DNA of 64,000 bases from Echinometra lucunter (Eukaryota > Echinodermata > Echinoidea > Camarodonta > Echinometridae): NCBI GenBank assembly GCA_029962745.1, contig CM057165.1:1588256-1652255 (forward strand). The letters run 5' to 3'. Under the pieces are notes generated by a model that worked only from the letters and a program-made list of their open reading frames with translations, had not been told where the DNA came from and did no database searches. How positions within the stretch are numbered: the first letter of the stretch is position 1; every line of letters begins with the position of its first letter. The position numbers were made by a program, and so were the translations under genes. Positions 15,980 to 28,198 of the stretch are shown here, one piece after another.

Positions 15980-16036
15980 TTTTCTTTATAAAACAGTGTG
16001 GTTGTGTATTTCAGTGACTATATCCAACATGCAGAC

Positions 16037-16042
16037 AATAAA
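16037..16042 (+). terminator. polyadenylation signal, secreted-protein gene
   Basis: AATAAA 58 bases after the candidate TAG at 15977, followed by a T-rich and GT-rich stretch (16043-16068). It supports 15848-15979 as the terminal exon. Confidence 0.55.
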
Positions 16043-16324
16043 AATTTTTCATTGTGTGTGTGTGTGTGTGGGGGGGGGGTGGTACTTTCTAATCTCACAT
16101 CCTTGCTAATCCGAATTATTTTAGCCTATTAACTTCATTTACACCAGTATTCTCAACCTGACCTGGCCTTTTTTTATCTCGAGGCTCACTTTGGCTATTA
16201 ATTTTTTTTTTTCGAGGCCCACCTTCATTCTTAAAAATATTTTGAGGCCCACTTCACAGAATCTCAATGAGAAAAAATCAAAACATGCCAAAAGAAAATA
16301 AGAGAACAAACTGACAAAAAATGT

Positions 16325-17172
16325 CATGATTGTGTGCAGTGGCGTAATGAGCCAAAATATTTGGGGGGGCTCAATCAGGAGCGAAGCGACCAACCCTGAG
16401 GGAGTGTAGCGACCGAGCCGGGGTACCCCCCCCCCCCCCTTCACGATACAGAGCTTTTTCATTTTTTCGACTTAAATTCCAACTTCAGTTCAGTTCAGTT
16501 TTATTTTCTCTCATTTCCAACAAAAGGATTTCATTTTAGTGGGGCGGTAGTGAGCACGCGAAGCGTGTGAATCACTTAATGAGCGCACAAAGCGCGCTCC
16601 CTAGGGGGGAGGGTGCAGGGAGGGGGGAGTTTCCCCCCTCCCTCGCGAAACGCGGAAGCTCCGACGTTTGATGACATGTTTGATGACATGTACTGTTATG
16701 GATAAACGTGTCATGAATCTACCGACCGGAAAAGGATATTTCATGAACTTGGAAACATGATTATGAAAACATGCAGCCCAAATAATCTTCTTAAGTTTCA
16801 AACAAATGCCAGCGTTACACAAAATACTTTATTACTTATGATAATAATACAGACAAAGACACTATGAAATAAAAAGGACGAGCATGGAGAGGGTGTGATG
16901 CGGTACCAGGGTTTCACTCCCACAGTGGCGTAGCTAGGATTTCATTTTAGTGGGGCGGTTGTGAGCGCGCGAAGCGTGTGAATCATCATTTTTAGACAAT
17001 CCCCTCCCCTCCCCTGGGGGGGGGGGAAGCTTCCACGCAAAGTATTGTTCCTTGTCTGCTCCCGCTCTTCTTACGTTCTCTTACCATTTTTCTTTTCTCG
17101 CTTCTGCTTTTTTTTCCTTCTACTTTTTCTTTCTTTTTTGTTGGTGTTTTGGAGGGGTGACCGCCCCCATCG

Positions 17173-17203
<31 letters not shown>

Positions 17204-17620
17204 CTACGCAAGTGCACTCCCATGGTAAAGGAGTTTTTTGCAGTATTGATGGTTTGCAACTCTGTAAAAGAACACTATTTGGGACTGCAAACTTAAAGCC
17301 CGTGTCTAGTTTTGGTAAATCTAAGAATATTCATTATCAAAGTTTGAATCCATTGTCAGATAAACAGATAAAACCAAGTGTTATATCATAAAATACATTA
17401 GTATTGATATTATGCGTGTTTTCTGCCTTGCTATGCATGCTATTTGGGAAATTGTGAATGCGTTACTTAACAGTAGAAAGGGAGTCTAGGGAGAAGTAAT
17501 GAAATTCGTGTGATAACACTTATATAAAATTGAAAATAAGCCATGGTTTAAATTTATTTGGGGGGGCTGGCGCCCCCCCCCCCAAGCCCCCCCTCCAGTA
17601 CGCCAGTGATTGTGTGGTAA
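16325..17620. mobile_element. cluster of CAGTGGCGTA / poly-G repeats
   Basis: Several incomplete copies of one dispersed repeat. cagtggcgtaatgagcc starts near 16338 and cagtggcgtagctagg near 16924; a reverse end, tacgccagtg, lies near 17600. Each is tied to G or C homopolymers and short gcgaagcg motifs (16382, 16557, 16969). Similar ends occur near 12118, 31845, 41550, 55072 and 55345. No coding capacity. About 16485-16530 is a minus-strand LINE tail with repeated ctgaa units. Confidence 0.55.
17173..17201. repeat. 29-base C homopolymer
   Basis: An unbroken run of about 29 C, the longest of roughly twenty C or G runs of nine or more bases in the window. Its length in a read assembly is unreliable. 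Confidence 0.8.
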
Positions 17621-18500
17621 TTATCTGGACCACTACATTACCACTGATTACCTACATAATATTATAAAATCCACCCTAAATGGTTGCATAAAAATGGAAG
17701 ATTATAATACCCTCACCCCAAATGTACAGAAATCCTCAAAATTTTTTAGCACATTGCAATGACCATAATCACAACTGTTAATGCTATTTTAGTATGTTTA
17801 ATAAATTCATTTCAGTTCGGTGTTAACAGTAATTTGAATTCAAGAATTTTTTCCTGAATATTTTGGACTGACCTCATGGACCACCGGTCATGCCAGTTGT
17901 GAAGTGCTGATTTACACTACAGCAAAAACATAATTGTGTATCATGGTCATGTAGGTAGAAATAGCTATTGAAGTGATGAAGCTGATCATATCTGAACCTA
18001 TTGTACAAGTTTTTTTTTTTTTTAATTTTCATTATTTATTTATATATTCGTATATATTTTTTTTGTTTTTGGGGTTTTTTTGCTGTTAATTTTGCTGTTA
18101 ATTCAATAAAATAAACTCATCTATCCAAGTTTTAGTTCATTCCTGGACATTCCTGGCTATTGTAAAATAACTGATTAATTTATTTATTTTATTTGTTTGT
18201 TAGAGTTAATGATATATGTCTGCGATTAGAAATATAGCTAATCCATCCAAGGATAGGCCCTCCATGTAATTACTTAAAATCAATTTTCCCTCATCATCAT
18301 CATCATCATCTGGTATATGGGAGTTAGGTAGTCCTGTGAATTTCCCGGTCATCTTCAAAGAAAAATCAGCTCATGGTGCACAGTGACTAGCAGAGAGACT
18401 GCTATCACTCACAAGAAGAAATCGAACAGAATTTTTTCTCCAAGACTCAAACTGTTACAGAAAAAGAAATATATTATACCTTTCTTCATATCTCCCAGAA

Positions 18501-21500
18501 ATGCCACACAACAGCACCATCCACTGGTTCCGTAAGGGCCTTCGTCTCCATGACAACCCAGCCCTCCTGACGGCTATTCAAGGCACCAAGGTCTTCCGTC
18601 CAATCTTCATCCTTGACCCACATTTCTTGGAGTCCGGTAAGGTTGGCATCAATAGGTGGCGCTTTCTCATGGAGGCACTTCAAGATCTGGATAACAGCTT
18701 CAAGGCTCTTGGATCTAGGTGAGAGGCCATGGCTAAATGATGTAACATAATTGGGAATGATAAGAAATGGAACTTTAAATTGACTTATATACGAGCCAGT
18801 TTTGGGTCAGCCTTGTTAGCGAGCCAGCATATGCTCCAGTCACAATTATTGCCTTATTTCATCAGAGATACACGGTTAGGATGAGGGTTACAGTAGGGGT
18901 TTAGGACAGGCGTAGGATTAGGGTTGGGTTTGGGGTTACGATTTGGTATAGTCTTTGGTCCAGTGTTTAGGTTTAGTTCAGTATTCAGTTAGCATACATA
19001 TACTGATGCAGAGTGATTAGAGCATGTGGTGCACAACCATCTTGTCATCCATGAACAAACTGACAATTTCTCGGTAAGTGGGTATTCCCTGTAAAGTCAT
19101 TAGTTACTGTATTATTTTATTTTTGTCCACTTGCATAACTTTTTTTATGCCCCCGCCCACCGTAGGTGGGTGCCGGAGGCATTATGTTTTCGGGTCGTCC
19201 GTCTGTTTTTCATTCTCGCGATAACTTAAGAATTGTTTGATGGATCAACTTCAAACTTGGTTCGTGTATGCATGTGGGAGGGACAATGATCTGATTAGAT
19301 TTTGGGGTCTCAAGGTCAAAGGTCAAAGGGCATAGAGGTCATTATGTACATAGAAATGGGTCGTTCTCACAATAACTCAATAACCGTTTGACGGATCAAC
19401 TTCAAACTTGGCTCATGTATGCATATGGGAAGGACAATGATCTGATTAGATTTTGGGGTTTCAAGGTCAAAGGTCAAAGGTTATATAGGTCATCATATTC
19501 ATGATCCTTCTTGTTCTTGCGATAAATCAACAACTCTGTGACGGTTCAACTTCAACTTGGATCATGTATGCATATGGAAAAGGCAATGGTCTTATTAGAT
19601 TTGGGGGTCATAAGGTCAGATGTCAAGGTCAAAGAAGCATTGTATAAATGAAAATAAATCAACATGAAGTGCCATTTATTTCTTATTTGGTAATGGCAGA
19701 GGCATAAAGTTCGACCACGCGTGGTCGAAGATTCATCAAGTTTTTTCTGATCTCCGTTATCATACTTTTAACTTCAACTTGCAATCAGTTCAGCTCACTT
19801 ATGGTGCAAAACATTTTATGATGAGTCATATCCTTTAACATTTCTGGCAAGACTCCTTGCTTGTACCCTCTTAATTTTGCATATTTGCACTTCTTTTCTA
19901 AAATACAGCATTTCATTGCTTATTACCTCACAAATTCAGGTTATTTGTTGTTCGTGGGAACCCAACCACTGTGTTCCCGGAGCTCTTCAAGAAATGGAAT
20001 GTGACCAGACTAACCTTTGACGTAGACACAGAGCCTTACGCACGTCAGAGAGACCAGGCAGTGGTGGAACTGGCTAAGAAGAATGGTGTGGAGGTTGTCA
20101 CCAAAGTCTCACACACGCTCTATGACACAGAGAGGTATAGAAATAGATTCACTCAGATGGTCATTGCTATGATCAGCTGGTAGTAAATCTTTCCACCTAA
20201 TTGTATCTTAAATGGTGGGTTATTTTACCTGACTGCTAAGAAAGCATGTGTATGCTTGTTAGTAAGCAACCAGGGGACCACTGGATTTAAGTCCCCTCCG
20301 AAGGACTTAGTAATGAGGATTAATACCTTACCAAGGGCATTAGCACATCCACTTGGTTTCCAATCTGGGTACTCCCGGTTTGAGACTACTGCTCTATTAC
20401 TGAGCCACAGTGCCTTCTCTTTTTATTTTCTCTTTATACATGAAAATGTGAATTTTGCCTGTGCTTTAGGGGGGGGGGGGGGAGTGATCAAGTCAATACC
20501 TTGAAAAAAAAATTCTTTCTTTTTTTCTATAAGTAAGGGGGATGGATTTGAAGGTGCATTACATTTGTTCTGCTAATCCTTCCTAAGGATTCCTAGAAAA
20601 TTTTATTTTAGGTGTGAGTGACCTATTTGAGGGCATCTGTCGCTCATGTACTACGTATCTCCCTGGGACAATCCACATCTGTAAATTATTAGCTCGTTCT
20701 TTAGCTTAGAACTATACATCTGTATTTCTAACCAACAGAACAATCAAGGCAAATAAGAACAAGCCTCCAATGACATACCAGAGAATGGTTGGTCTGCTGT
20801 CTGAGATAGGATTACCAGCCATGCCTGAATTGCCCCCTGTGACGGCCAATTTTACAGGTTAGACAAAATATCATGTATTCTGAGAGAGCTGGGCTATAGT
20901 TTCTTCTTTATTTTTTTTTCTTAGCAATTCATGTTATTAATAAGTTGCATTCCTTTTGCATCTTAGGGGATAAAATATATGTTAATAGCACAAGTAGGTA
21001 AAAGTCTGAAAGGTATGAGTTCTTGTTTTTAGTACATGTTAATAGGTTTGTGTCCATTCGGCTTTCAGCTATCCACATTTAATGAAATTTGAAATTATGG
21101 GTGCTCAAAGTCAAATTTGGTTGGCTTAGATTACAAATGAAGTGTGGGGTGTAATTTTTCTTTTGGGTTTATGTGTCATTTTTTTTCTTCAACCCCTTTG
21201 GCAAATTATCACTCTAACCTTTCCTGTATCTCTTATATTTGCATAGTAGCTGACAATAATATGAGGGATCAAAATTTGGATTTACCAGTGCTAAAGTCGA
21301 GCAACTACAAATCTTTCACTTTTAGCTCAAATTATGTATTGGGGCTGTAATAATGACTCAAATACATATGTGATAATTGAACTTTTAGGTGTGGAAACAC
21401 CTGTCAAGCCCAACCACGACAGCGAGTATGGAGTACCAAGCCTTGAGGATCTAGGTCTTGATACCAGTGGTCTTGGACCACGTCTCTACCCCGGAGGAGA

Positions 21501-24500
21501 AACAGAAGGTCTCAGTCGCATGAAGCTTCATCTTGCAAGGAAGGTAAGTACAAATACTGCTCTTGGAAGAATTTTATTGATGAGTATTGGCCCGTGCAAA
21601 TCAGATTTACCAATGAAATTCTCTTCTTGTTACATCCGCTATTCCAACACCACCACTTCCATCAGCACTGTTACAACTATTGTAATTGTAGCTTTGTTTA
21701 TCTTTGACCAAAGTTTAAGCAACTTGTAATATAGTATGTATTTCTGATTTTTCTCTGTCTGTTATATTATTTGCTGCTGCACTCACATGTGTAGATTTGA
21801 GAAACTTTTGACCAGTGTTCAATCGTATAAGGAACCTTGCTCCTCAGTTCTCTGTTCTTATCTTAAGTTGTCATTTTACCCTGAATTTTTATTAACTCTG
21901 CTTCAGATTTTAAAATTCTTTTTCTTCTGCTGTCCTTGGTGTGCAGATTTGAAAAGCCTCACACAATTCTTGTCTCCTTAGCACCAAGCTGCACAGTTCT
22001 TGGTCCTTATCTCTAGTACTACTTTGATGCCCAAATTCCAATACATGTGTTTGATGTCATCATGTTTTCTACATACCATATGATTTGTTTTCCTTCTGCA
22101 GTCCTGGGTATTTGGGTTAAAGATGCCTAAGACTAGTTCCTTCTTTATCAGACCTAGCACTATATTTATGAATCCTTATCTCAAATTGCATGTTGAACTT
22201 AACAGTTTTTATTAACTTTTTTCAGCAAATCAAAACTAATTGTGCATTTTACACATTTTTCCATTGCAGTCCTGGGTATGCAGATTTGAGAAGCCACAGA
22301 CCAGTCCTAATTCCCTTGAACCAAGCACCACAGTGCTCAGTCCTTATCTTAAATGGGGTTGCCTGTCACCAAGAAAGTTCTACTATGCTATCAAGGATGT
22401 CTATTCACAGCAGGTAAGAGGAATGAAATCCTTCTGATATTTTGTTTTTTTAACCTGTTACCTATGGGAACCAGATGGTCCTTGTTATAAGTCTATGGGA
22501 ATTTGACAGTTAGTAGTCAACAGGTTAAAAATGCTGTTATTTGTTTTGTTTATTTGTTTGTTTTTATTCTTGTGAGATGAGTTACAAATGTAGCTCAGAT
22601 CAGTTTGTAAGCATCTGCCTGTCACACTAAAGATCCTTGTTCAAATTTATAGCCCAAATGGATGACTTAAGACTAGATGCATGCCCCTCCCCAGTTTCAC
22701 AGGTGCAGGCTAAGCTTGTGGTGAACACTGTGTTTCTGGAATAAAACATTAAGTACAATAGTTATGTCACCATACATGTAGTTTTCAGGAGTCATCATAA
22801 GGATATTGATAAGGATGATATTTCATAAGGGAGTATGGAAAATTGAAAAAAATGAAGTGATATTTATCTCTTCCTCATTCATTGAATATGGGTAAGCATT
22901 TTATCGACAAGACGAGTAGTCTAGTTGGATAATTTCTGAACTGTGAGCCACGTTGGTATGGGGTTTCAATCCCTGGCATAGCACTAGTGTCCTTTGGCAA
23001 GACTTTCAGCTACATTGCTACCCTTGGCCCAGATGATGTAATTCATGGCAACAATTAATTTCTTAACATTTTTGAGCACTGTAACAACAGCTTGGCTGAA
23101 GCCAGTGTGATAATATTATTATTGTTATCATTATTATTTTATTCGGCAGAATCAACAAACAAAAGAACAAATACAAACAATAGTAGAATATAGGGAGAGT
23201 CACATGGATGCCAGGAAAAGAAAAAGATTAACTTAATAACTATAACCCGAAGGTCTTCTTTTCCAATCCATGTGACTTTACATATCCAAAGACTTTTGGA
23301 GATGCATGGAGACATCAGATCATAGTGTAATATACTAGAACTGAATATTATCATCATGGTCCTGCGCTTTACAGAGCATGATATTATTACTCTGGCTGTA
23401 GCTCAGCTACTTTGATAAGGCATTAAAGCAGGAATTTTTACAAACCAAGCACCCAATTATTACACCTGGGTGGAGAGTGGCAAACAGGGATTAAAGGCAT
23501 TGGCTAACTTTGTGAGCAGCTCATTTAAAAAATTATCAAACTAAGATGAAATATGTTTATTAGTACTTGTACTTGAACTCAGAAACCCTGAAACCAACCA
23601 TAATTTGAAATGAAAAACAGTCAATAAGATGCAAATGCCGATTTTATTAGTGTTGGTCTCACAAGACACTTTAGCTAGAGGAGCATTTTCAACCAATTCA
23701 AAAGAAAAACCGTTGGCTGCATCTCTCTCCCTGTACTATATACATGTATGATATGCATACACACACATACACACACATACACACACCACCGTACTGTACA
23801 TGTACATGATATACATACACATACTCTGTGCACTTGAACTCTGTGCACATGTCCTGTCTGTGCAACCGACCACTATATTTTCTTCAAACATTGGTTTACA
23901 TTTTTTATATTTAAAAATACTTTCCGTCAACATTATACTTCAAAACTTTCAGACAGGTATATTAAAACTATAACTCTTGTGTTTATACCATTGTCAAGTA
24001 GCAAAATGAGATTTTTTTAAATTCTCACAATGTTAGCCATTTACTTAAATGTCTTGCCAAGATTCATTAGTGTGTGGCTGGGATTTGAACCCTCGTAATT
24101 GAGAGTCAAGTGAATAAACCACTACACCATGACGCATTGCCATGCATCATTTTATTGATTTTCTGTGTACCTAACAGACTAACTGCACCAAGCCTCCTGT
24201 ATCACTCATGGGTCAGCTCATCTGGAGAGAGTTCTTCTACACCGTTGCTGCAGCGACACCCAACTTTGACCAGATGGAGGAGAACCCAATCTGTCTTCAG
24301 GTTCCGTGGGATGATAATCCAGATTTCTTGGCAGCATGGAAGGAGGTACTGGACTTTATTTTTATTCTTATTCTGATTTTGGTTTTTGAACTTGAATTTT
24401 TCAATTCAATATCAGTTTTGATTAACTCTCCAGATAAGTTTTGATCAAATTTGATGTCCAATTAGATGTCCTGATCTCTTATCAGTAAGGCAGGAGGTAC

Positions 24501-27500
24501 CACAGTTGATTTTATTTCTAATTTGCATTTTTTGAAGTTGAATTTCAATGTAAATCTTGATTTTAATTTCAGTTTCATTTTTCACTTCATATCAGTCTTT
24601 ATTAAATTTGACATCTTAAGCACCTTTGGGATGATAATCCAAAATGTCTAGCAGATTAAAAAGGGAACCTCAGTTTGATTTTGTTTTGAATACAACTTTT
24701 AAAGGCATTGGCTAACATTGTTATGATTTTAAAAAAATCTCATTTTGTTACTTAAAAATGGGATAAACATTAGGGTTATAGTGTAAAAATACCAGTGTGA
24801 AAGTTTCAGAGCATAATATCTACGGGAAGTATTTTTAAATATTAGAAATGTGAACCAATGTTTCAAAAATATACGAGGGTCGGTTGCATAGACCCAACGT
24901 AAAAGGAGTGCGCATGCGCACATGACTCAACGGACCGCACTGTGTGTATTGACGTATCACGCGGCGGAAGGCAAGTAACGGTATTTTTGAATTCGTCCAA
25001 ACGGTCCTCTTAGTTCAGTGTCTCTCGAGACGAAAGCTAATAAAATCGCGGTTTGCGTCTAATTTACAGCTTTTCCTTCCAAATTATGGTTGGTTTCAGG
25101 GTTTTTGAGTATAAATACAAGTACTCATACACATGTTTCATCTTAGTTTGAGAATTTTTTAAATCAGCTGCTCACAAAGTTAGCCAATGCCTTTAATTTC
25201 GATTTTCATTTTTTATTTTCTCTTGAGCTCATTGGACATTGATTTGATTAATGCAGTTAATTGTAATTTCGAAGTTCAATACCGATTCCCATATTTCTTT
25301 TCAAATTCAATTTTGTATTGGAATTCCAGTTTCATTTGTGAACCAAAGAAAATCAAATCCAATTTTGATTTTTATTGTTTTTCATTTTTTTTCAGTCCAA
25401 TTCATTTTCAGAGGTTATTATCTTTTATTCAAAAATGCAAATCAAACACTAGCCTATCTGAAATTGTGTAGTCTTTAAGCATGGTTTTGAGCACTATTAA
25501 TTACCCATTCTGATACCTACAGGGGCGAACCGGATACCCCTACATCGATGCCATTATGACTCAACTGAGAACCGAGGGGTGGATCCATCACCTTGCCAGA
25601 CATTCCGTAGCTTGCTTCCTTACCAGGGGTGACCTCTGGCAGAACTGGGTCAAGGGTCAGGAGGTCAGTCTTATGATGGATATGTTGCTGAACTAACCCA
25701 TTGTGACAGAGGGTCCACTTGGTGCGGTTAGGTGCATTGATGCACTGGTTGGAAAACCATACCAAATACATGAGTAGAAAGAGCAAAAAATTCTGCACAT
25801 CATGTGCCAATTTTTTTTCACAATGTGTTGTTCTATGCTAAAATGTTTTAATGAAAAATGAGCACTAGAATCCTTGAATTGGCAAGGCAATGGCAAGTTC
25901 AATATCACTTTTTTTCCATGCAAATTGGTAACTTTATAACTTTTCAACATGCTTTCTGTCATCTTATATTTATTTCAGAAACATGACTTTCTGTTTCAAA
26001 AAGAAGCAAAAAGAGAAAACAATTGTTTTGCCAATTTGAAGAAGCAAAGCTAATCAAATGACACTTCGAATAATTCCTGTCATGAAAGGGTTAATGATAA
26101 CTGAAATAGCTTCTTGTTGGAAGCCAGCAGACAGTGCAGAGTTGGAACGTTATCTCATCATGTAAGCTAAAAAATCTCTCCTTGTAGATTGTTTAATGAA
26201 AGAGGTGTTCTGTTTTGATAAAGTTCATGATGCATAATTGGAAAAATGTGTTGGAGTATTGTCTGTAATACGATGCTTATTATTCTACAAGATAAAGGGG
26301 AAGCTCAGGAGAAGAAAGTGATTTGTCTTCAAATTCAGACATATACAATTCACCTATCATTCTTTCAAGAATCATCTTGATGGTGATGCAAAGCAAAATA
26401 TTTGATTTGAGCATCTTGTCTGCTGTAGTATAGGCACTCTTTGTCTTTGTCCCTTTATCTTGTCTATGCTCTTCATGCATCCCCATCTCTGTCTGCCAGT
26501 AGCTGTTAGTTTATCATTTATATAGAGTTAGTTAAAGAGTGCCACCTTTGACTTGATGTGATTATTGCAGCTCTGGTCAGCACACTTGGTTCTGGTTTGG
26601 CTGTGCCGTGAATAAATGCTCTGTACTAGTTATCAGTGAAACTGTGGACTACATTGTCTTATAAGTCTTTATTGACATGGTGAGAATCAAACCTACACCA
26701 TCAAAATTACCTGTGCTTAAAAATTTACACTCTCCCTATATCTCTATCTCTGTTTCTGCTGTAGGTGTTTGATGAGTGGCTACTGGATGCAGACTACAGC
26801 CTGAATGCAGCTAATTGGATGTGGCTGTCATCAAGTGCCTTCTTCCACCAATACTACCGTGTCTACAGCCCCGTTGTGTTTGGCAAAAAGACGGATCAGA
26901 CTGGAGAGTACATCAGGTGGGACATTTTGATAGTCTTTGACTGACAGCAGTTAAACTCTGAAAAGATTTATATAAATAATCTCTGTCTCACACCATGTTA
27001 ACCCATTGAGCATGATTTGATTTCAATATAACACACATTTTCCATAGACTTTAGCCCAAGTTCTTTTTTGGCTTAATGTTCAATGGGTTAGTTTTCAACA
27101 GGTTAATCTAAGCAATCAACTGATTCATTACTGTTCCATAATATTTCATAAGATTGATATTGAAGTTCAACTAAAGAAGTCAATTGATACAAGTGATGTT
27201 GGGGAGGGGGGGGGGGGGTTCTGTGATTCAGTATTAAAAGTTTATTTCACATTTTTTTTCACAAAGAATGACTAGTATTTCTTGTTTGGTTGTTTTTGTT
27301 GTTTGTTAATTTTCTGTTGTGTTGTTCTGTTGTAGGAAGTACCTTCCAGTGTTGAGCAGGATGCCTGCCGAGTACATCTATGAGCCTTGGAATGCACCAC
27401 GCAGCGTGCAGGAGGCAGCAGGTTGTGTGATTGGAAGGGACTACCCTCGACCAATCGTCGATCATAGTGTCGTTTCCAAGAGAAACATTGGAAGGATGAA

Positions 27501-27971
27501 GGATGCTAGAGCTTGCCAGCCAGGGAAGAAACCAGGTAAATACATCTGTTATTCTAAGAATATTAATTTCCTCTGTTTTACTATCATACATGTAGCTTGA
27601 TTTGATTTGATTTGATTTGATTTGATTTGATTATGTTTTATTTCAACAGGGTAGTCCCTTCAGTAAATATAATACTGTTCTTCCAGGGGGCTCAGTATAA
27701 CATTAAACATACATTCAAATTACAAAAAAAACAGGTAGATCTTGTTCCATAGGTTTGAAATTATTCAGTTTTCATGATTTTTTGCTTCTTGAACTGTTAA
27801 TGTGCTAGAAAGTGATTTGGGGAATGCCAGTCCTTCGCAATCTTGATATCTTAAGTCTAATAAAGTCAAGAAATTTTGAAAATGAGATGGAATGGATTTC
27901 TTACATACTTCATTATAGGAATGTATTCATTGCCAATGGTTGTCATTTCTCCTTCTCTCCCCCCTTCAATC

Positions 27972-28022
<51 letters not shown>

Positions 28023-28198
28023 TACTCTGTTGTTTCCCCTCTCTCTCCTCCCTATTTGCCTCTTTCCATTACTTCTATCCCTCCATTTCTTTCTATGTTC
28101 CCCTGCTTTCCATTTATGCAGAAAAGAGACCAGCGGAACCATCCTCAAAGGAGAATGGAAAAGTCAGAAAGATCACCTCCATGATGAAGAAGAAATAA
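18501..28198 (+). CDS. (6-4) photolyase / animal cryptochrome, 10 exons
   Basis: FAD flavoprotein, by family a light-driven repair enzyme for (6-4) photoproducts or a cryptochrome. Exons: 18501-18718, 19940-20134, 20739-20857, 21389-21543, 22270-22413, 24178-24345, 25523-25663, 26765-26916, 27336-27535, 28122-28198. All junctions are GT-AG, phases agree, and the sum is 1569 nt (522 residues plus stop). The N-terminal antenna domain opens with [22 protein letters not shown] places the catalytic His pair at H356 and H360. [15 protein letters not shown] gives the flavin-facing N394. The electron-transfer Trp triad is W321, W375, W398. [11 protein letters not shown] and FGKKTD favour (6-4) photolyase over vertebrate CRY, but the split is not certain by eye. 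The tail is short and basic (KVRK, MMKKK), possibly nuclear-targeting. An acceptor-like tctcccag sits two bases before the ATG, so an upstream 5' UTR exon is likely. Confidence 0.93.
19140..19712. mobile_element. tandem-repeat element in photolyase intron 1
   Basis: The left edge has a short palindrome (cccaccgtaggtggg) next to atgcccccgcc; the right edge has ggcagaggcataaag, a weak inverted match. Between them are three units of about 150 bp, marked by gtatgcat at about 19265, 19417 and 19566. Each unit carries a run like caaggtcaaaggtcaaag. No coding capacity. I read it as a non-autonomous element with internal tandem repeats. Confidence 0.6.
19313..19325 (+). promoter_or_regulatory. DR1-like nuclear-receptor site in repeat
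   Basis: AGGTCA, one base, AGGTCA: a perfect DR1 by consensus, repeated at 19464-19476 and in decayed form in the third unit. DR1 is the binding pattern of RXR/HNF4-type receptors. Because it is part of a repeat inside intron 1, function is only a possibility. Confidence 0.3.
20226..20425 (-). mobile_element. tRNA-derived SINE, family A, copy 2
   Basis: Reverse-orientation copy of the SINE at 2350-2555: agcatgtgtatgcttgttagtaagc, cccctccgaaggactt, and a tRNA-like head with its B-box complement near 20370 and A-box complement near 20400. In intron 2 of the photolyase. Confidence 0.75.
21780..22190 (+). pseudogene. three decayed copies of photolyase exon 5
   Basis: Copy A (about 21780-21870) reads [10 protein letters not shown] and later SYLKLSFY. 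Copy B (about 21933-22020) reads VCRFEKPHT and then TVLGPYL followed by a stop. Copy C (about 22102-22190) keeps an acceptor-like cttctgcag plus tcctgggta and aatccttatctcaa but has lost the frame. The real exon 5 starts at 22270 with [11 protein letters not shown] and SPYLKWG. Spacing is about 153, 169 and 168 bp, and intron sequence (tttttattaac, then ttcag) is repeated with it. So a unit of about 160 bp holding the exon was tandemly multiplied in intron 4 and only the last copy stayed intact. Confidence 0.8.
22568..22775 (+). mobile_element. tRNA-derived SINE, family B, copy 2
   Basis: tgtagctcagatcagtttg and gcatctgcctgtcac, then atgacttaagactagatgcatgcccctcc and a caggtgcagg match, follow the same order as the copy at 3494-3740. 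In photolyase intron 5. Confidence 0.5.
22905..23110 (+). mobile_element. tRNA-derived SINE, family C
   Basis: Head with gtagtctagttgg and ggggtttcaatccc, then gtcctttggcaagac. Related to the copy at 12570. In photolyase intron 5. Confidence 0.5.
23491..24045. mobile_element. AAAGGCATTGGCTAAC-ended element, copy 1
   Basis: The left end reads ttaaaggcattggctaac, then tttgtgagcagct. The right end reads attctcacaatgttagcca, the inverted partner. The interior has a (CA)n/(TG)n-rich stretch near 23755-23815. It lies in photolyase intron 5. Related sequence is at 24699-25196 (inverted), 46705-46840 and 47030-47460. Confidence 0.65.
24045..24140 (-). mobile_element. tRNA-like SINE head, family C
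   Basis: gggatttgaaccctcg, then agtcaagtgaataaaccactacaccatgac, the reverse complement of a tRNA-like head. It sits about 40 bases upstream of photolyase exon 6. Confidence 0.5.
24699..25196. mobile_element. AAAGGCATTGGCTAAC-ended element, copy 2
   Basis: Ends tttaaaggcattggctaac (24699) and gttagccaatgcctttaa (ending 25196) are a clean inverted pair. The arrangement is inverted relative to copy 1. The middle (about 24880-25060) is a different GC-richer sequence (gtgcgcatgcgcac, cgcggcgg), so the ends are shared but the core is not. In photolyase intron 6. Confidence 0.7.
27599..27650 (-). mobile_element. LINE 3' tail, (ATCAA)n type
   Basis: Minus-strand reading is ggactaccctgttgaaataaa, then repeated atcaa. 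Same architecture as other LINE tails in this window, with a different pentanucleotide. In photolyase intron 9. Confidence 0.55.
27968..28023. repeat. (TC)n microsatellite near last photolyase exon
   Basis: TC units with a few T insertions about 100 bases upstream of the exon 10 acceptor. Confidence 0.85.

Noticed and set aside
19144..19730. CRISPR-like or coding tandem repeat
   Set aside because: Unit length (about 150 bp), divergence and eukaryotic context exclude CRISPR, and no unit-length frame is kept.
21334..21729. 131-codon open frame, plus strand
   Set aside because: Only 21389-21543 is coding (photolyase exon 4); the rest reads into the flanking introns.
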